64,000 nucleotides of DNA from Desulfomicrobium sp. UBA5193 (GTDB lineage Bacteria > Desulfobacterota > Desulfovibrionia > Desulfovibrionales > Desulfomicrobiaceae), in contig DHWB01000004.1 in NCBI GenBank assembly GCA_002412965.1, positions 124,001-188,000 on the forward strand. The letters are read 5' to 3'. Under the pieces are notes generated by a model, which did not search any database, was not told where the DNA came from, and was given only the letters and a program-made list of their open reading frames with translations. Positions 25,696 to 34,251 of the stretch are shown one piece after another (position 1 is the first letter of the stretch; each line of letters starts with the position of its first letter). Position numbers and translations under genes: made by a program.

Positions 25696-26627
25696 TGGAG
25701 TTGTGCACGAATGTGTCCTGGGCTCACGCCCTGGACGATTTTCTGGAACATGCCGACAGTCTTGTGGTGGTCCGCGCTGACGCAAAGGGCCGCATTCTGG
25801 AGTGCAACCTGGCCTTGATGCGGTATTTGCATAAAAGCGAGCGGCCTCTGGGCTGCCTGCTGAACGAGGTTTTTCGCTCCACGGACGGCACGACTTCGGA
25901 TTTCACGATGTTCGAACCCGATAATCCGCCTCTGCCACAGATTCTGAAGCTGCGAGGCACTGATGACGTGTTCAAGGTGGTCTGCGCCGTTCATGGCGCA
26001 GAGTTGATCGTCCTGGCCGAGCGCATTGGCGGTGCGAACAACGTGGTCATGCAGACCATGTCCGCCTTGACCAACGAACTGGTCAACATCGGGCGCGAGC
26101 TGTCGCGCAAGAACCGGGAGCTCGGGGAAGCCAAGAGCCGGATCGAAGCCATGAGCCGCACGGACTTTCTGACCGGCTTGGCCAACAGGCGCTATTTCAT
26201 GGAACGCTTTCGGGAATCGATTTTTCTTGCCGACCGGCACAAGCAGGAGCTCTGTCTGCTCATGGCCGATCTGGATCATTTCAGGCAGGTCAATGACGAG
26301 TATGGCAACGATGCCGGGGACAAGGTCTTGCAGGCTTTTGCGCAGCTGCTGCGCCAGGTCTGCCGCAAGGAGGATCTCGCGGCCCACAGCTGCGGCGAGG
26401 TGTTTCTCCTGCAGTTGCCCATGACCTCCGAAGAGGACGCCTTGCGGCTGGGCGTCCGGCTCTGCGCCTCCCTGCGCGCCCTCGATGTTGGCTCAGGGCG
26501 ACCGGTGACGGTCAGCGTGGGGGTGGCCATGCATCGACATGGGGACGGTCCGGATCAGGCCTTCAAACGTGCGAATCAGGCCCTGTACCGCGCCAAGGCG
26601 CAGGGCCGGGACCGGGTCAGCCTGTAG
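25695..26627 (+). CDS. PAS-degenerate GGDEF protein, probable c-di-GMP receptor
   Basis: 310 residues. A PAS-like N-terminus (~10-125) includes ADSLVVVRADAKGRILECNL. A short coiled coil follows, then a GGDEF fold (~150-305) with SRTDFLTGLANRRYFMERF and MADLDHFRQVNDEYGNDAGD. The catalytic motif is CGEVF (233-237) rather than GG[DE]EF, losing the first Gly and the general acidic residue. The inhibitory-site motif R224-K-E-D227 is preserved. It is thus more likely to bind than make c-di-GMP. It is coupled to the B12 sensor through a TGATG overlap. Confidence 0.88.
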   Translation: MELCTNVSWAHALDDFLEHADSLVVVRADAKGRILECNLALMRYLHKSERPLGCLLNEVFRSTDGTTSDFTMFEPDNPPLPQILKLRGTDDVFKVVCAVHGAELIVLAERIGGANNVVMQTMSALTNELVNIGRELSRKNRELGEAKSRIEAMSRTDFLTGLANRRYFMERFRESIFLADRHKQELCLLMADLDHFRQVNDEYGNDAGDKVLQAFAQLLRQVCRKEDLAAHSCGEVFLLQLPMTSEEDALRLGVRLCASLRALDVGSGRPVTVSVGVAMHRHGDGPDQAFKRANQALYRAKAQGRDRVSL

Positions 26628-26650
26628 GGGGTGATGTGGATGGGGGGTAC

Positions 26651-27784
26651 ATGACCGAAAGAATTCTTTTTGTGGATGACGAAAAGTTTGTGCTCGAAAC
26701 ATTTCGGCGCAATCTGCACAGGCATTTCAAGATTGAGACTGCCGAGGGGTCCATGGAGGCCCTCAAGAAATTGGAGAGCAACGGGCCGTATGCCGTGATC
26801 ATTTCCGATCTGAAAATGCCGAAGATGAGCGGGGTGGAACTCTTGAGCGCGGTCAAGGCCCACTATCCCGATACGATCCGCATCATGCTTACCGGCCAGG
26901 GGGATCTGGACGCGGCCATGGCGGCCGTGAATCATGGCGCGATTTTTCGTTTTTTGACCAAGCCATGCTCCCCTGAAGCGCTGCTCAACGCCGTGAATGA
27001 CGGTCTGCGTCAGTATCGGCTGGTCATGGCCGAAAGACAGCTGCTGCATGGCACCCTGCGTGGCTGCATCCAGGTTTTGTCGGAACTTTTGGCGATGGCC
27101 AGCCCCACGGCCTTCGGCCGGGGAGAGCAGGGCAAGGCGCTTGTCTCGGACATGGTCCAGATTCTGGGACTAGAAGGTGCGTGGAAGTATGAACTGGCGG
27201 CCATGCTCAGTCAGATCGGGTGCATTTCCCTGCCGCCAAAAATTCTGGAACGTAAAATAGCGGGGGAGAAGCTTTCCGCCGAGGAAGAACGGGTTTTTCT
27301 CATGCATCCGGGCATGGCCGGAAATCTGCTGCGCAACATCCCCAGGTTGGAGCAGGTGGCGGAAATGGTCGCCGGCCAGGAGTTGACTCTGGACAGTGGC
27401 CCCACTCCGGGCGCGAGAATTCTCAAGGTGGCATTGGACTTCACGGACATGACGTCCACGGGGGTGCCGGAAGAAGAGGCCTTGAGCCGGATGCGCGAAC
27501 AGACGAAGGTCTATGACGTCAGGGTCGTGAACGCGTTGTCCGAGGCCCTGGAGCGGCGCAGGAGCAGTGCGATCCAGTGCGTGTCAATCAGTGAGTTGCG
27601 CGTGGGCATGCTGCTCATTGAGCCTGTGATCAGCGGCCAGGGTGCGGTGCTGATGCAAAAAGGCCAGGCCATCACCAGCGCCGCCCTGGCGCGTTTCGTC
27701 AACTTTGGCACGGTTCTGGGTATCAGGGAACCGATCTGCGTCCTGGTCAAGGTGGCGCAGGAGGGGCTGCCGGGCGGGGAGTGA
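26651..27784 (+). CDS. Response regulator with degenerate HD output domain
   Basis: 377 residues; the start at 26651 is chosen for its GGGGGG SD. The receiver is canonical (ILFVDDEKFVLETF, IISDLKMPKMSGVELL, MLTGQGD, FLTKPCSP). Residues ~130-290 align with HD-GYP by order, but the HD pair is lost (LAAMLSQIGCISLPPK in place of HDIGKIGIP) and the HHExxDGxGYP box is missing, leaving only HPGMAGNLLRNIP. The C-terminal ~60 residues resemble the small protein at 30963. It is probably a non-catalytic signalling output. It follows the degenerate GGDEF gene by 23 bases. Confidence 0.85.
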   Translation: MTERILFVDDEKFVLETFRRNLHRHFKIETAEGSMEALKKLESNGPYAVIISDLKMPKMSGVELLSAVKAHYPDTIRIMLTGQGDLDAAMAAVNHGAIFRFLTKPCSPEALLNAVNDGLRQYRLVMAERQLLHGTLRGCIQVLSELLAMASPTAFGRGEQGKALVSDMVQILGLEGAWKYELAAMLSQIGCISLPPKILERKIAGEKLSAEEERVFLMHPGMAGNLLRNIPRLEQVAEMVAGQELTLDSGPTPGARILKVALDFTDMTSTGVPEEEALSRMREQTKVYDVRVVNALSEALERRRSSAIQCVSISELRVGMLLIEPVISGQGAVLMQKGQAITSAALARFVNFGTVLGIREPICVLVKVAQEGLPGGE

Positions 27785-27801
27785 CGGGTTCGTGGCCGGA
27801 C

Positions 27802-28767
27802 TTAACGGATCAGGCGCAGCAGTTCCGGCATGAACGTGGGCACGTCCCAGCCGGGGACATAGCGGTTCAGGGTCTCCAGTATCGCAACCACCAGCATGCT
27901 CGCCTGCAGCATGGACAGCGCGGCGATGGCGAGCATGGAGCCTTTGAGGCGCATGGGGTTTTCGCTTGTGCAGACCAGCAGGGAGAGGAGCATGGCCGCG
28001 CCCAGGCAGGCCGCGCCGATCGCCCCTGCATAGAAGATCTGGGGCAGGTAGAGATTGAAGATGCCCTTCAGGCTCGCAAAGAGCCAGAGCTGCACCACCA
28101 TGACGATCAGCCCCCCGGCCAGATGCCATTTGGCCAGGAAAGGGGCGGCGAAGCGGTAGTAGTCCCGGCCCCAGTCATCGGCGTCCCGGCGCAGCAGCAG
28201 GTAGCACAGACCCATGCCTGCGGCCAGACACAGGGCCAGTGGCAGCCAGAGCGCGATCAGGGGCCACAGGGCCGAGCCCCACGGCGGCAGGAAGGCCGGG
28301 TTGTCCACTGCCTCGCTGCGGAAGAGGAGCAGGCTCATTCCCACCAGCGCCCAGTATCCATACTTGATGGGCACGTTGGCCACGCATCCGAGCAGGATGT
28401 GCACAGCCTTGCGCTCCTTGGCGCCCTTCCATCCCAGATCATAGGCCACCAGCGCCAGAGTTCCGAAAAAGGGCAAGGCCGCCGAGAGGATCAGCAGCAG
28501 CTTGTTGGCCGCCGCGAAGTCCGTCTGCCAGAAAGGATGGGACATGAGCATTGCCGCTCCGATCAGGAGCGTCAGCCAGAACAGCGCGTGACCCATGACC
28601 GCCAGCCGTGAAAGTTGTCTGGCGGCGCGTGCGGGAAACGGTTTGCCGGAGACCAGGCCGATTAGTTCGCTGACCAGGGCGATGGCCGGCGCCCCCCAGA
28701 AAAGGGCAGCCAAAAGCAGGAAAAGGGGCAGCAGGGCAAATGCCCACAGATGGACGGTGAGCGCCAT
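27802..28767 (-). CDS. Integral membrane protein of unknown function
   Basis: 321 residues from the ATG at 28767 (GAGG upstream). About eight hydrophobic segments are visible, starting with LWAFALLPLFLLLAALFWG. A short cytoplasmic stretch DLGWKGAKERKAVH lies in the middle. I recognise no family motif. It is convergent with the REC gene (17-base gap) and divergent from the TPR gene. Confidence 0.7.
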   Translation of the reverse strand: MALTVHLWAFALLPLFLLLAALFWGAPAIALVSELIGLVSGKPFPARAARQLSRLAVMGHALFWLTLLIGAAMLMSHPFWQTDFAAANKLLLILSAALPFFGTLALVAYDLGWKGAKERKAVHILLGCVANVPIKYGYWALVGMSLLLFRSEAVDNPAFLPPWGSALWPLIALWLPLALCLAAGMGLCYLLLRRDADDWGRDYYRFAAPFLAKWHLAGGLIVMVVQLWLFASLKGIFNLYLPQIFYAGAIGAACLGAAMLLSLLVCTSENPMRLKGSMLAIAALSMLQASMLVVAILETLNRYVPGWDVPTFMPELLRLIR

Positions 28768-28928
28768 GGGAACCTCGGATATCTTTGGGTTGGGGCGGCC
28801 GCCGGGGCAGCCGAATGCGGGGTATCTGCCCCAAAAGTGCGCAAGTGGCAAGGCGGATGCTCTCTTGAAAATTGGAGGGATCTCTCCTATGCGACGGGCG
28901 TAAGCAAGGGAGAAACGGTGTCGAAAAC

Positions 28929-29840
28929 ATGAAGTCGGTGCAGGCCTTTGTGGCCGGAATGCTTGTAGGCGTCCTGCTCACGTACGGCGGCGGGATCGCT
29001 TTGCGGCATCTGGCCCGTTACGGCGTGACCGAGCAAGGTCACATGCTCGCGCCTGCCGGGATTTTGTCCGCACTCAAAGACATGCACCGCGAGCTTGATG
29101 ATCTGACCCACCCACCGAAACCACCATCCAGTTTTTTTGCGCTGCGCCGCCCCATTGTGCGCAGTCTGCGTATGACAAAGTCGGATGTTGTCTTGACTCT
29201 GCCCGTTCAAGTTTCCATGAATGCAACCGTGACTGCTTCTCCAGTTATTGCTGGCAATACGGAGCAGTCGCAACATAACCAGACCGTCCAGACTGCGCCC
29301 GAAGCGTTCGAAGTGGCCAAATCCGTCTCTGCCAGTCAGGCGGCGATCATTCCCCAAGCTGTCGGGCCCAAGTCGTTCAGGGCTGCGGCTGTGCCGCCGA
29401 AGGCGGCGAAGCAAGCTTCCCCTGTGCGGACTCCCGAACAGCAGTATGCCAGCGCCCTCAAGAGTTACGAAGCGCGGCGGTATGAACAGGCGCGGGAACA
29501 GTTTGCAGTCTTCATGGACACTTTTGGGGACCATAAACTGTTGCCCAACGCCCTCTACTGGACCGGGGAAACCTGGTATGCTCAGGGGCGATATGAGCGG
29601 GCCGTCCAGGCCTTTGCGCAGGTCGTGCAGAGCTATCCCCGCCACGCCAAGAGCCCCGACGCGCTGCTCAAGCAGGCCTATGCGGCCATGCGTCAGGGGC
29701 GGATGGATCAGGCCAGGACCTATCTGGACCGCTTGGAGGGGAGCTATCCGAATTCCCAGGCCTCCCGCCTCGGGCGCCAGGCGAGGTCGAAATTGCAGGG
29801 GCGGAACGAATTCGAGATGCTGGTGATGGCCTGTGGATGA
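28929..29840 (+). CDS. Membrane-anchored TPR protein (CpoB/YbgF-like C-terminus)
   Basis: 303 residues. A single N-terminal anchor (FVAGMLVGVLLTYGGGIAL) is followed by a low-complexity Ala/Pro/Gln linker (~55-175). Three to four TPR units form the C-terminal third (YASALKSYEARRYEQAREQF, NALYWTGETWYAQGRYERAV, ALLKQAYAAMRQGRMDQA), the pattern of CpoB/YbgF proteins that tune cell-wall synthesis or envelope constriction. No strong SD is seen. Its end overlaps the dprA start. Confidence 0.75.
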   Translation: MKSVQAFVAGMLVGVLLTYGGGIALRHLARYGVTEQGHMLAPAGILSALKDMHRELDDLTHPPKPPSSFFALRRPIVRSLRMTKSDVVLTLPVQVSMNATVTASPVIAGNTEQSQHNQTVQTAPEAFEVAKSVSASQAAIIPQAVGPKSFRAAAVPPKAAKQASPVRTPEQQYASALKSYEARRYEQAREQFAVFMDTFGDHKLLPNALYWTGETWYAQGRYERAVQAFAQVVQSYPRHAKSPDALLKQAYAAMRQGRMDQARTYLDRLEGSYPNSQASRLGRQARSKLQGRNEFEMLVMACG

Positions 29841-30936
29841 ATTTTCGGCCAGCCTGGCCTTGCGGTACACACGCGGTCTGGGTCCGCGCACCTGGAAGCG
29901 CCTTTTTGGCGCATACGGCAGCGCCGTGGCGGCGACGGCGGACTGGTCCGCCTGGGCCGCGAAGGGCTTGGCTTCGGTGCGGGTGCAGAGCGAGTTCGGC
30001 CTGGGCGCGTGGCGGGAAAAAGCGGAGGCGGAACAGCGCAGGAGCGAGGATCTTGGCCTCCTGGTCGTCTTCTTCAGCGATCCCGCCTATCCGGAACCGC
30101 TGCGGGAAATTCCCGATCCACCTCTTTTTCTGTACTATCTGGGCGACTTGAAGCTGCTGGCCCAGCCGTGCGTGGCCGTTGTCGGCTCACGGCAGGCCTC
30201 GCGTTACGGCACGGGCATGGCCGAGACCATGGCCGCATCCCTGAGCAGCGCCGGGGTCTGCGTGGTTTCGGGATTTGCCCACGGCATTGACCGTGCCGCG
30301 CATCTGGGCGCCCTGCGCGGGGTGGGAGGGACCATTGCGGTCCTGGGCACGGGACTGGACCTAATCTATCCGGCCACCAACGCCGACCTGTGGGGACAGC
30401 TCGCGGAGCGAGGCCTCATTGTCAGCGAGTTCGCGCCGGGCACCCGGCCCGAAGGAATCAATTTTCCGCACCGCAATCGCATTGTCAGCGGGCTTTCTCT
30501 GGGTGTATTGGTGGTTGAAGGTGCCTTGGGCAGTGGCAGCCTGATCACGGCGGAGCTGGCCCTGGCCCAGAACCGCGATGTCTTCGCCCTGCCCGGCCCT
30601 GCCAACCTGAAGACCTACCAGGGTTGCCACCAGCTCATCCGTCAGGGTGCCTGTCTGGTACAAAGCGGTGAGGACATCCTGCGAGAGCTGCAAGCGCGGC
30701 TTGGGGAGCACCGTGTCACGCAAGCGACTGCGCTGGAGGTTTGCAGACGGGAACCCGCTGATCCAGAACAACAGATCGTGCACCGTCTGCTCCTTGATCG
30801 GGACTCTCTGCATATCGACGCCCTGACCCGCCAGACTGGCTGGACGGCGGAGAAGATCAGCGCCACGCTTCTCTTCATGGAATTGCAGGGCCTTGTGAAG
30901 CAGCTCCCTGGTATGTACTATACTCTTGAAACCTGA
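29833..30936 (+). CDS. dprA: DNA processing protein DprA
   Basis: 367 residues beginning with GTG inside the end of the TPR gene. It has a helical N-terminus (LALRYTRGLGPRTWKRLF), then the DprA Rossmann core: PCVAVVGSRQASRYGTGMAE, VVSGFAHGIDRAAHLGAL, GTIAVLGTGLDLIYPATN, NFPHRNRIVSGLSLGVLVVEG, and AELALAQNRDVFALPGP. A C-terminal winged-helix segment follows (LHIDALTRQTGWTAEKIS). DprA loads RecA on incoming single-stranded DNA during transformation. Confidence 0.95.
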   Translation: MDEFSASLALRYTRGLGPRTWKRLFGAYGSAVAATADWSAWAAKGLASVRVQSEFGLGAWREKAEAEQRRSEDLGLLVVFFSDPAYPEPLREIPDPPLFLYYLGDLKLLAQPCVAVVGSRQASRYGTGMAETMAASLSSAGVCVVSGFAHGIDRAAHLGALRGVGGTIAVLGTGLDLIYPATNADLWGQLAERGLIVSEFAPGTRPEGINFPHRNRIVSGLSLGVLVVEGALGSGSLITAELALAQNRDVFALPGPANLKTYQGCHQLIRQGACLVQSGEDILRELQARLGEHRVTQATALEVCRREPADPEQQIVHRLLLDRDSLHIDALTRQTGWTAEKISATLLFMELQGLVKQLPGMYYTLET

Positions 30937-30962
30937 CCTGCGGGTCATTTGGAGATATACCC

Positions 30963-31316
30963 ATGCAAAAGATACCCTTGCAGCTGGCCCAGCCGGACAT
31001 GGTCCTGGCCAAGCCCGTGACCCGGGAAAACGGGATGGTGCTCATCGCCGCCGGCACGGTTTTGACGGCCTCGCTCATTTCCAAACTGGACAATATGGGC
31101 GTGGAGCAGGTCGTGGTCGAGGGCGAGAGCCTGGAGATGGGCGGGGGATGCGGCGCGGAAGTGCTGGCGAAGAAGCGGGAGCGTCTCGACCACCTCTTTC
31201 GAAAATTCGAGAATGACAAGTACATGCAGCAGGTGAAGCAGATGATCGTGGACTATTACATCCGGCAATGCGCCCTGGCTGCTGCAGCCCAGTCGGCGCG
31301 GACAGAGGGGCAATAA
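30963..31316 (+). CDS. Small HD-GYP-associated domain protein
   Basis: 117 residues with GGAG upstream. Residues ~8-55 (MVLAKPVTRENGMVLIAAG, LTASLISKLDNMGVEQVVVE) match the small beta-rich domain commonly found N-terminal to HD-GYP domains and at the C-terminus of the REC protein encoded at 26651. The rest is a helical tail. The stop overlaps the start of the HDOD gene (TAATG), so the two probably act together. Confidence 0.7.
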   Translation: MQKIPLQLAQPDMVLAKPVTRENGMVLIAAGTVLTASLISKLDNMGVEQVVVEGESLEMGGGCGAEVLAKKRERLDHLFRKFENDKYMQQVKQMIVDYYIRQCALAAAAQSARTEGQ

Positions 31317-32140
31317 TGGACGAAGATCTGCGTACCAAGCAAAAGGGTCAGATTCTGGCGGTCAAGGATCTTCCGACCCTGCCCGGAGTTCTGCAGGAGG
31401 TTGCCATTCTGGTGGAGAACCCCAATTCCTCCACGGATCAGATAAGCCGGGCCATCTCCAAGGATCAGGTCCTCTCGGCCAAAGTTCTGAAGATGGTCAA
31501 TTCCCCGATCTACGGCTTTCCGGGACGGATCGGCTCCATCCAGCACGCCCTGGTGCTGCTGGGGTTCAATGTCATCAAGGGTATCATCATCTCCACGTCG
31601 GTCTTTGACGTGATGAACGAAAACATGAAGGGCTTGTGGGAGCACAGCCTAGGATGCGCCCTGGCCAGCTCTGCCATCGCCCGCGCCATCGGCTGCAAGG
31701 ACCCGGAGGAATACGCCGTGGCCGGGCTGCTGCATGACATAGGCAAGGTCGTGGCCGCGGTACAGCTGCCGGAGAGTCGCGAGGCCATCGACGCCCTGGT
31801 CCGTGAGAAGGAGATCTCCTATCGCCAGGCCGAAAATGAGATCCTGGGCTTTGCCCATGACCGCATCAATCTCTGGCTCTGCACCTACTGGAACCTGCCC
31901 CCGAATCTCAAGGAGGGGCTGTCGTACCATCATCGGCCCATGTCCGCCACGCTCTATCCCAAGATCGCACAGGTCGTGCATGTCGGTAACTTCCTGGCGC
32001 GGCTCTTTGGCGTGGGCAACGGCGGGGATGATCAGGTCAGCGCTCTGGACGAGGGCGTGCTGGAGGCGCTGGAGATCACCCCGGAGGTGCTGTTCAAGAT
32101 CATGGACAGTCTGGAGCGGGAATTCGTGGATCTGGTCTAG
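31316..32140 (+). CDS. HDOD-domain protein
   Basis: 274 residues. Canonical HDOD features: KDLPTLPGVLQEVAILVENP, KVLKMVNSPIYGFPGRIGSIQHALVLLG, LWEHSLGCALASSAIA, VAGLLHDIGKVVAAVQLPE, and LSYHHRP. No receiver is attached. It is coupled to the preceding small protein by TAATG. Its TAG stop is preceded by C, giving the CTAG into which element copy 3 is inserted. Confidence 0.9.
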   Translation: MDEDLRTKQKGQILAVKDLPTLPGVLQEVAILVENPNSSTDQISRAISKDQVLSAKVLKMVNSPIYGFPGRIGSIQHALVLLGFNVIKGIIISTSVFDVMNENMKGLWEHSLGCALASSAIARAIGCKDPEEYAVAGLLHDIGKVVAAVQLPESREAIDALVREKEISYRQAENEILGFAHDRINLWLCTYWNLPPNLKEGLSYHHRPMSATLYPKIAQVVHVGNFLARLFGVGNGGDDQVSALDEGVLEALEITPEVLFKIMDSLEREFVDLV

Positions 32141-32309
32141 CAGGCTGTCCCAAAACGGCGATCTGCTTCGTCACTGCAAAAAATCCAGACCATCCGTATG
32201 AAAGATACCCTTGCGGGCACACGTACGCTTCGGCCCTGGATTTTCTTTGTTCCTCGCATTTCATCATTTTTTAAGCAGCTTGGAGATTTGTGATTTTCCA
32301 ATCAGCTAG
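32137..32309 (+). mobile_element. CTAG-bounded MITE-like element, copy 3 (diverged)
   Basis: A 165-base insert (32141-32305) lies between CTAG at 32137-32140 and CTAG at 32306-32309. The left end CAGGCTGTCCCAAAACGGCG and the block CGATCTGCTTCGTCA match copies 1 and 2, and the right side retains CATTTCATCATTTTTTAA. The middle has diverged and a GC-rich stretch replaces part of the hairpin loop. It separates the HDOD gene, whose stop is the first CTAG, from the next GGDEF gene, whose SD AGGGGG overlaps the second CTAG. Confidence 0.75.
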
Positions 32310-32318
32310 GGGGCCAAC

Positions 32319-33257
32319 GTGAAGGACAGCAAGCATTTTTTCCTGGTCACGGCGGACCCCAAACTTGAGGGCAGCCTGCGCGCCCTTTGGCCCGAAGACG
32401 AGGTCAAGTGGACCTGTTTTGGCCGGGGCACGTCGGCCCTTGAATTTCTTTTTTCCGACCCGCCGGACCTTCTGGTTGTGGACGAGCAGCTTCCCGATCT
32501 GGCCGGGGCCGAATTGATCCGGCTCATCAAAAGCGAGAACGTCTATCGGCAGCTGCCCGTGGTGCTGTGTCTGGCCGACGAGGACCAGGTGGAGCTTCTG
32601 GATTTCAGCACCATCGAGGTGGATGATTTTCTGGTCAAGCCCATCTCTCCCGCCAACGCCAAGGGGCGGGTGATCCTGGCCTACCATCGCTCAACCCGTG
32701 AACTGGACGCCAGCCCGCTGACCAAGCTGCCCGGCAACACCTCCATCATCCACAAGATCCAGGATCTCATCGAGCGACGGGAGGATTTCGCGCTGGCCTA
32801 CATCGACCTGGACCATTTCAAGTCCTTCAACGACAAGTACGGTTTTTCCAGAGGAGACGAGGTGCTGCTCATGACCGCCCGGGTCATCGTCAACTCCATC
32901 CGGGGCTTCATGGGGGCGAGTACCTTCGTGGGCCATGTGGGCGGGGATGACTTCGTCTTCATCGTGCCGCCCGACAAGGCAGAGAGCGCCTGCCAGCAGG
33001 TCATCGACAACTTCGACTCCATCGTGCCCCACTTCTACGATCAGGAAGACCGCGCCCGAGGTGCCATTCATTCCCTGGACCGGCGGGGCAAGGAGCAGGT
33101 TTTTCCGCTCATGGCCATCTCCATCGCGGTGGTCCTCAACCGTGATGGCAAGCTCAAGCACTTTGGCGAGGCTTCCCAGATCGCCATGAACCTGAAGAAG
33201 GAAGCCAAGAAAAACCCCAAGAGCTGCTATGTCATGGACAAACGCGCCGGCGCCTGA
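32319..33257 (+). CDS. Diguanylate cyclase with N-terminal receiver-like domain
   Basis: 312 residues, GTG start with AGGGGG SD. Residues 1-125 are receiver-like (LLVVDEQLPDLAGAEL, DDFLVKPISPANAKGR) but begin FLVTADPK without the usual acidic pair. The GGDEF domain (~135-305) has SPLTKLPGNTSIIHKI, YIDLDHFKSFNDKYGFSRGDE, and VGGDDFVFIVP (GGDDF, 208-212). No RxxD I-site lies at the expected position, so product inhibition is not predicted. The 3' end overlaps xerC by 29 bases. Confidence 0.88.
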   Translation: MKDSKHFFLVTADPKLEGSLRALWPEDEVKWTCFGRGTSALEFLFSDPPDLLVVDEQLPDLAGAELIRLIKSENVYRQLPVVLCLADEDQVELLDFSTIEVDDFLVKPISPANAKGRVILAYHRSTRELDASPLTKLPGNTSIIHKIQDLIERREDFALAYIDLDHFKSFNDKYGFSRGDEVLLMTARVIVNSIRGFMGASTFVGHVGGDDFVFIVPPDKAESACQQVIDNFDSIVPHFYDQEDRARGAIHSLDRRGKEQVFPLMAISIAVVLNRDGKLKHFGEASQIAMNLKKEAKKNPKSCYVMDKRAGA

Positions 33258-34167
33258 TCCGGTAGCGCTTTTTCTCCTCTACCTGGATGCCCAGCGCGGG
33301 TATTCACCGGCCACGGTGGCCGCCTACGGGACGGACCTGGAAGGCGTGCACCTTTTTTTGGAACGTCGAAGCAAGGGGCTGCACGCCCCGGCCGAGGTGA
33401 CCAAGGTCGATATCACCGCCTATCTCGCCGATCTGCACCGGCGGAGCCTGGCCAAAACCAGCGTCTGCCGGAAGCTCTCGACCCTGCGCGCCTTCTACCG
33501 CTTTCTGCGCCAGCGCAAGATGGTCGTCGAAGACCCCTGCGCGGCCCTCTCCAACCCGAAATTGCCCAAGTGCCACCCCAAAGTCCTCAATGTCGATCAG
33601 GCCCTGCACCTGGTCGAGACCGAGGTCGCGCCCGATCCCGAAGGACTGCGTGATCTGGCCCTGCTGGAAGTGCTCTACGGCTCGGGGCTGCGGGTCAGCG
33701 AGGCGCTGGGGCTTGACTTCGCGCACGTGGATCTGGATCAGCAGTTGGCGCGGGTGCTGGGCAAGGGCAGGAAGGAGCGGCTCGTGCCTCTGACGGGTCC
33801 GGCCGTCGAGCGCTTGCGGCGTTACCTTGAGCAGCGCGGGGCTTTTGGTCCTGCGGCGCGGGAGCAGGCTGTTTTTCTGGGCAAGCGCGGGGGCCGGCTG
33901 ACGCGAAAGCAGGCGGATCGCATCGTCAAGGCCATGGCCGTCCGGAGCGGGGTGCCGGTATCGATCAGTCCGCACACCCTGCGTCACAGCTTCGCCTCGC
34001 ACATGCTCCAGGCCGGAGCGGATCTGCGCAGCGTGCAGGAGCTCCTGGGCCACTCCCGCATCTCGACCACGCAGCGCTACACCCACCTGGATCTAGCGCA
34101 GATCATGCGCGTGTACGATGCCAGTCACCCCCTGGCGACGAAAAGGAATGGGGATGAAGACAATTGA
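33229..34167 (+). CDS. xerC: Tyrosine recombinase XerC
   Basis: 312 residues. The N-terminal SAM-like domain has LLYLDAQRGYSPATVAAYGTDL. The catalytic set is complete: R in GSGLRVSEALGL, K in LGKGRKERLVPL, HxxR in SPHTLRHSFASHML, H in LLGHSRISTTQRY and the Tyr in RYTHLD. The ending HLDLAQIMRVYDASHP follows the XerC rather than XerD pattern. It resolves chromosome dimers at dif with XerD. It overlaps the GGDEF gene by 29 bases. No integration site or element is near, so it is the housekeeping enzyme. Confidence 0.9.
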   Translation: MSWTNAPAPDPVALFLLYLDAQRGYSPATVAAYGTDLEGVHLFLERRSKGLHAPAEVTKVDITAYLADLHRRSLAKTSVCRKLSTLRAFYRFLRQRKMVVEDPCAALSNPKLPKCHPKVLNVDQALHLVETEVAPDPEGLRDLALLEVLYGSGLRVSEALGLDFAHVDLDQQLARVLGKGRKERLVPLTGPAVERLRRYLEQRGAFGPAAREQAVFLGKRGGRLTRKQADRIVKAMAVRSGVPVSISPHTLRHSFASHMLQAGADLRSVQELLGHSRISTTQRYTHLDLAQIMRVYDASHPLATKRNGDEDN

Positions 34168-34251
34168 AAGAAGAAGGCTCTGCTGATCGAGATTTTCTGC
34201 ACGCGCAGTCCCACCGCAAAAATGTTTGTGCTTCATGCATCTATCGATTGA

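Noticed and set aside
33229..34167. Phage or island integrase
   Set aside because: The sequence is of the XerC housekeeping type and it follows dprA-region chromosomal genes with no att site or element boundary.
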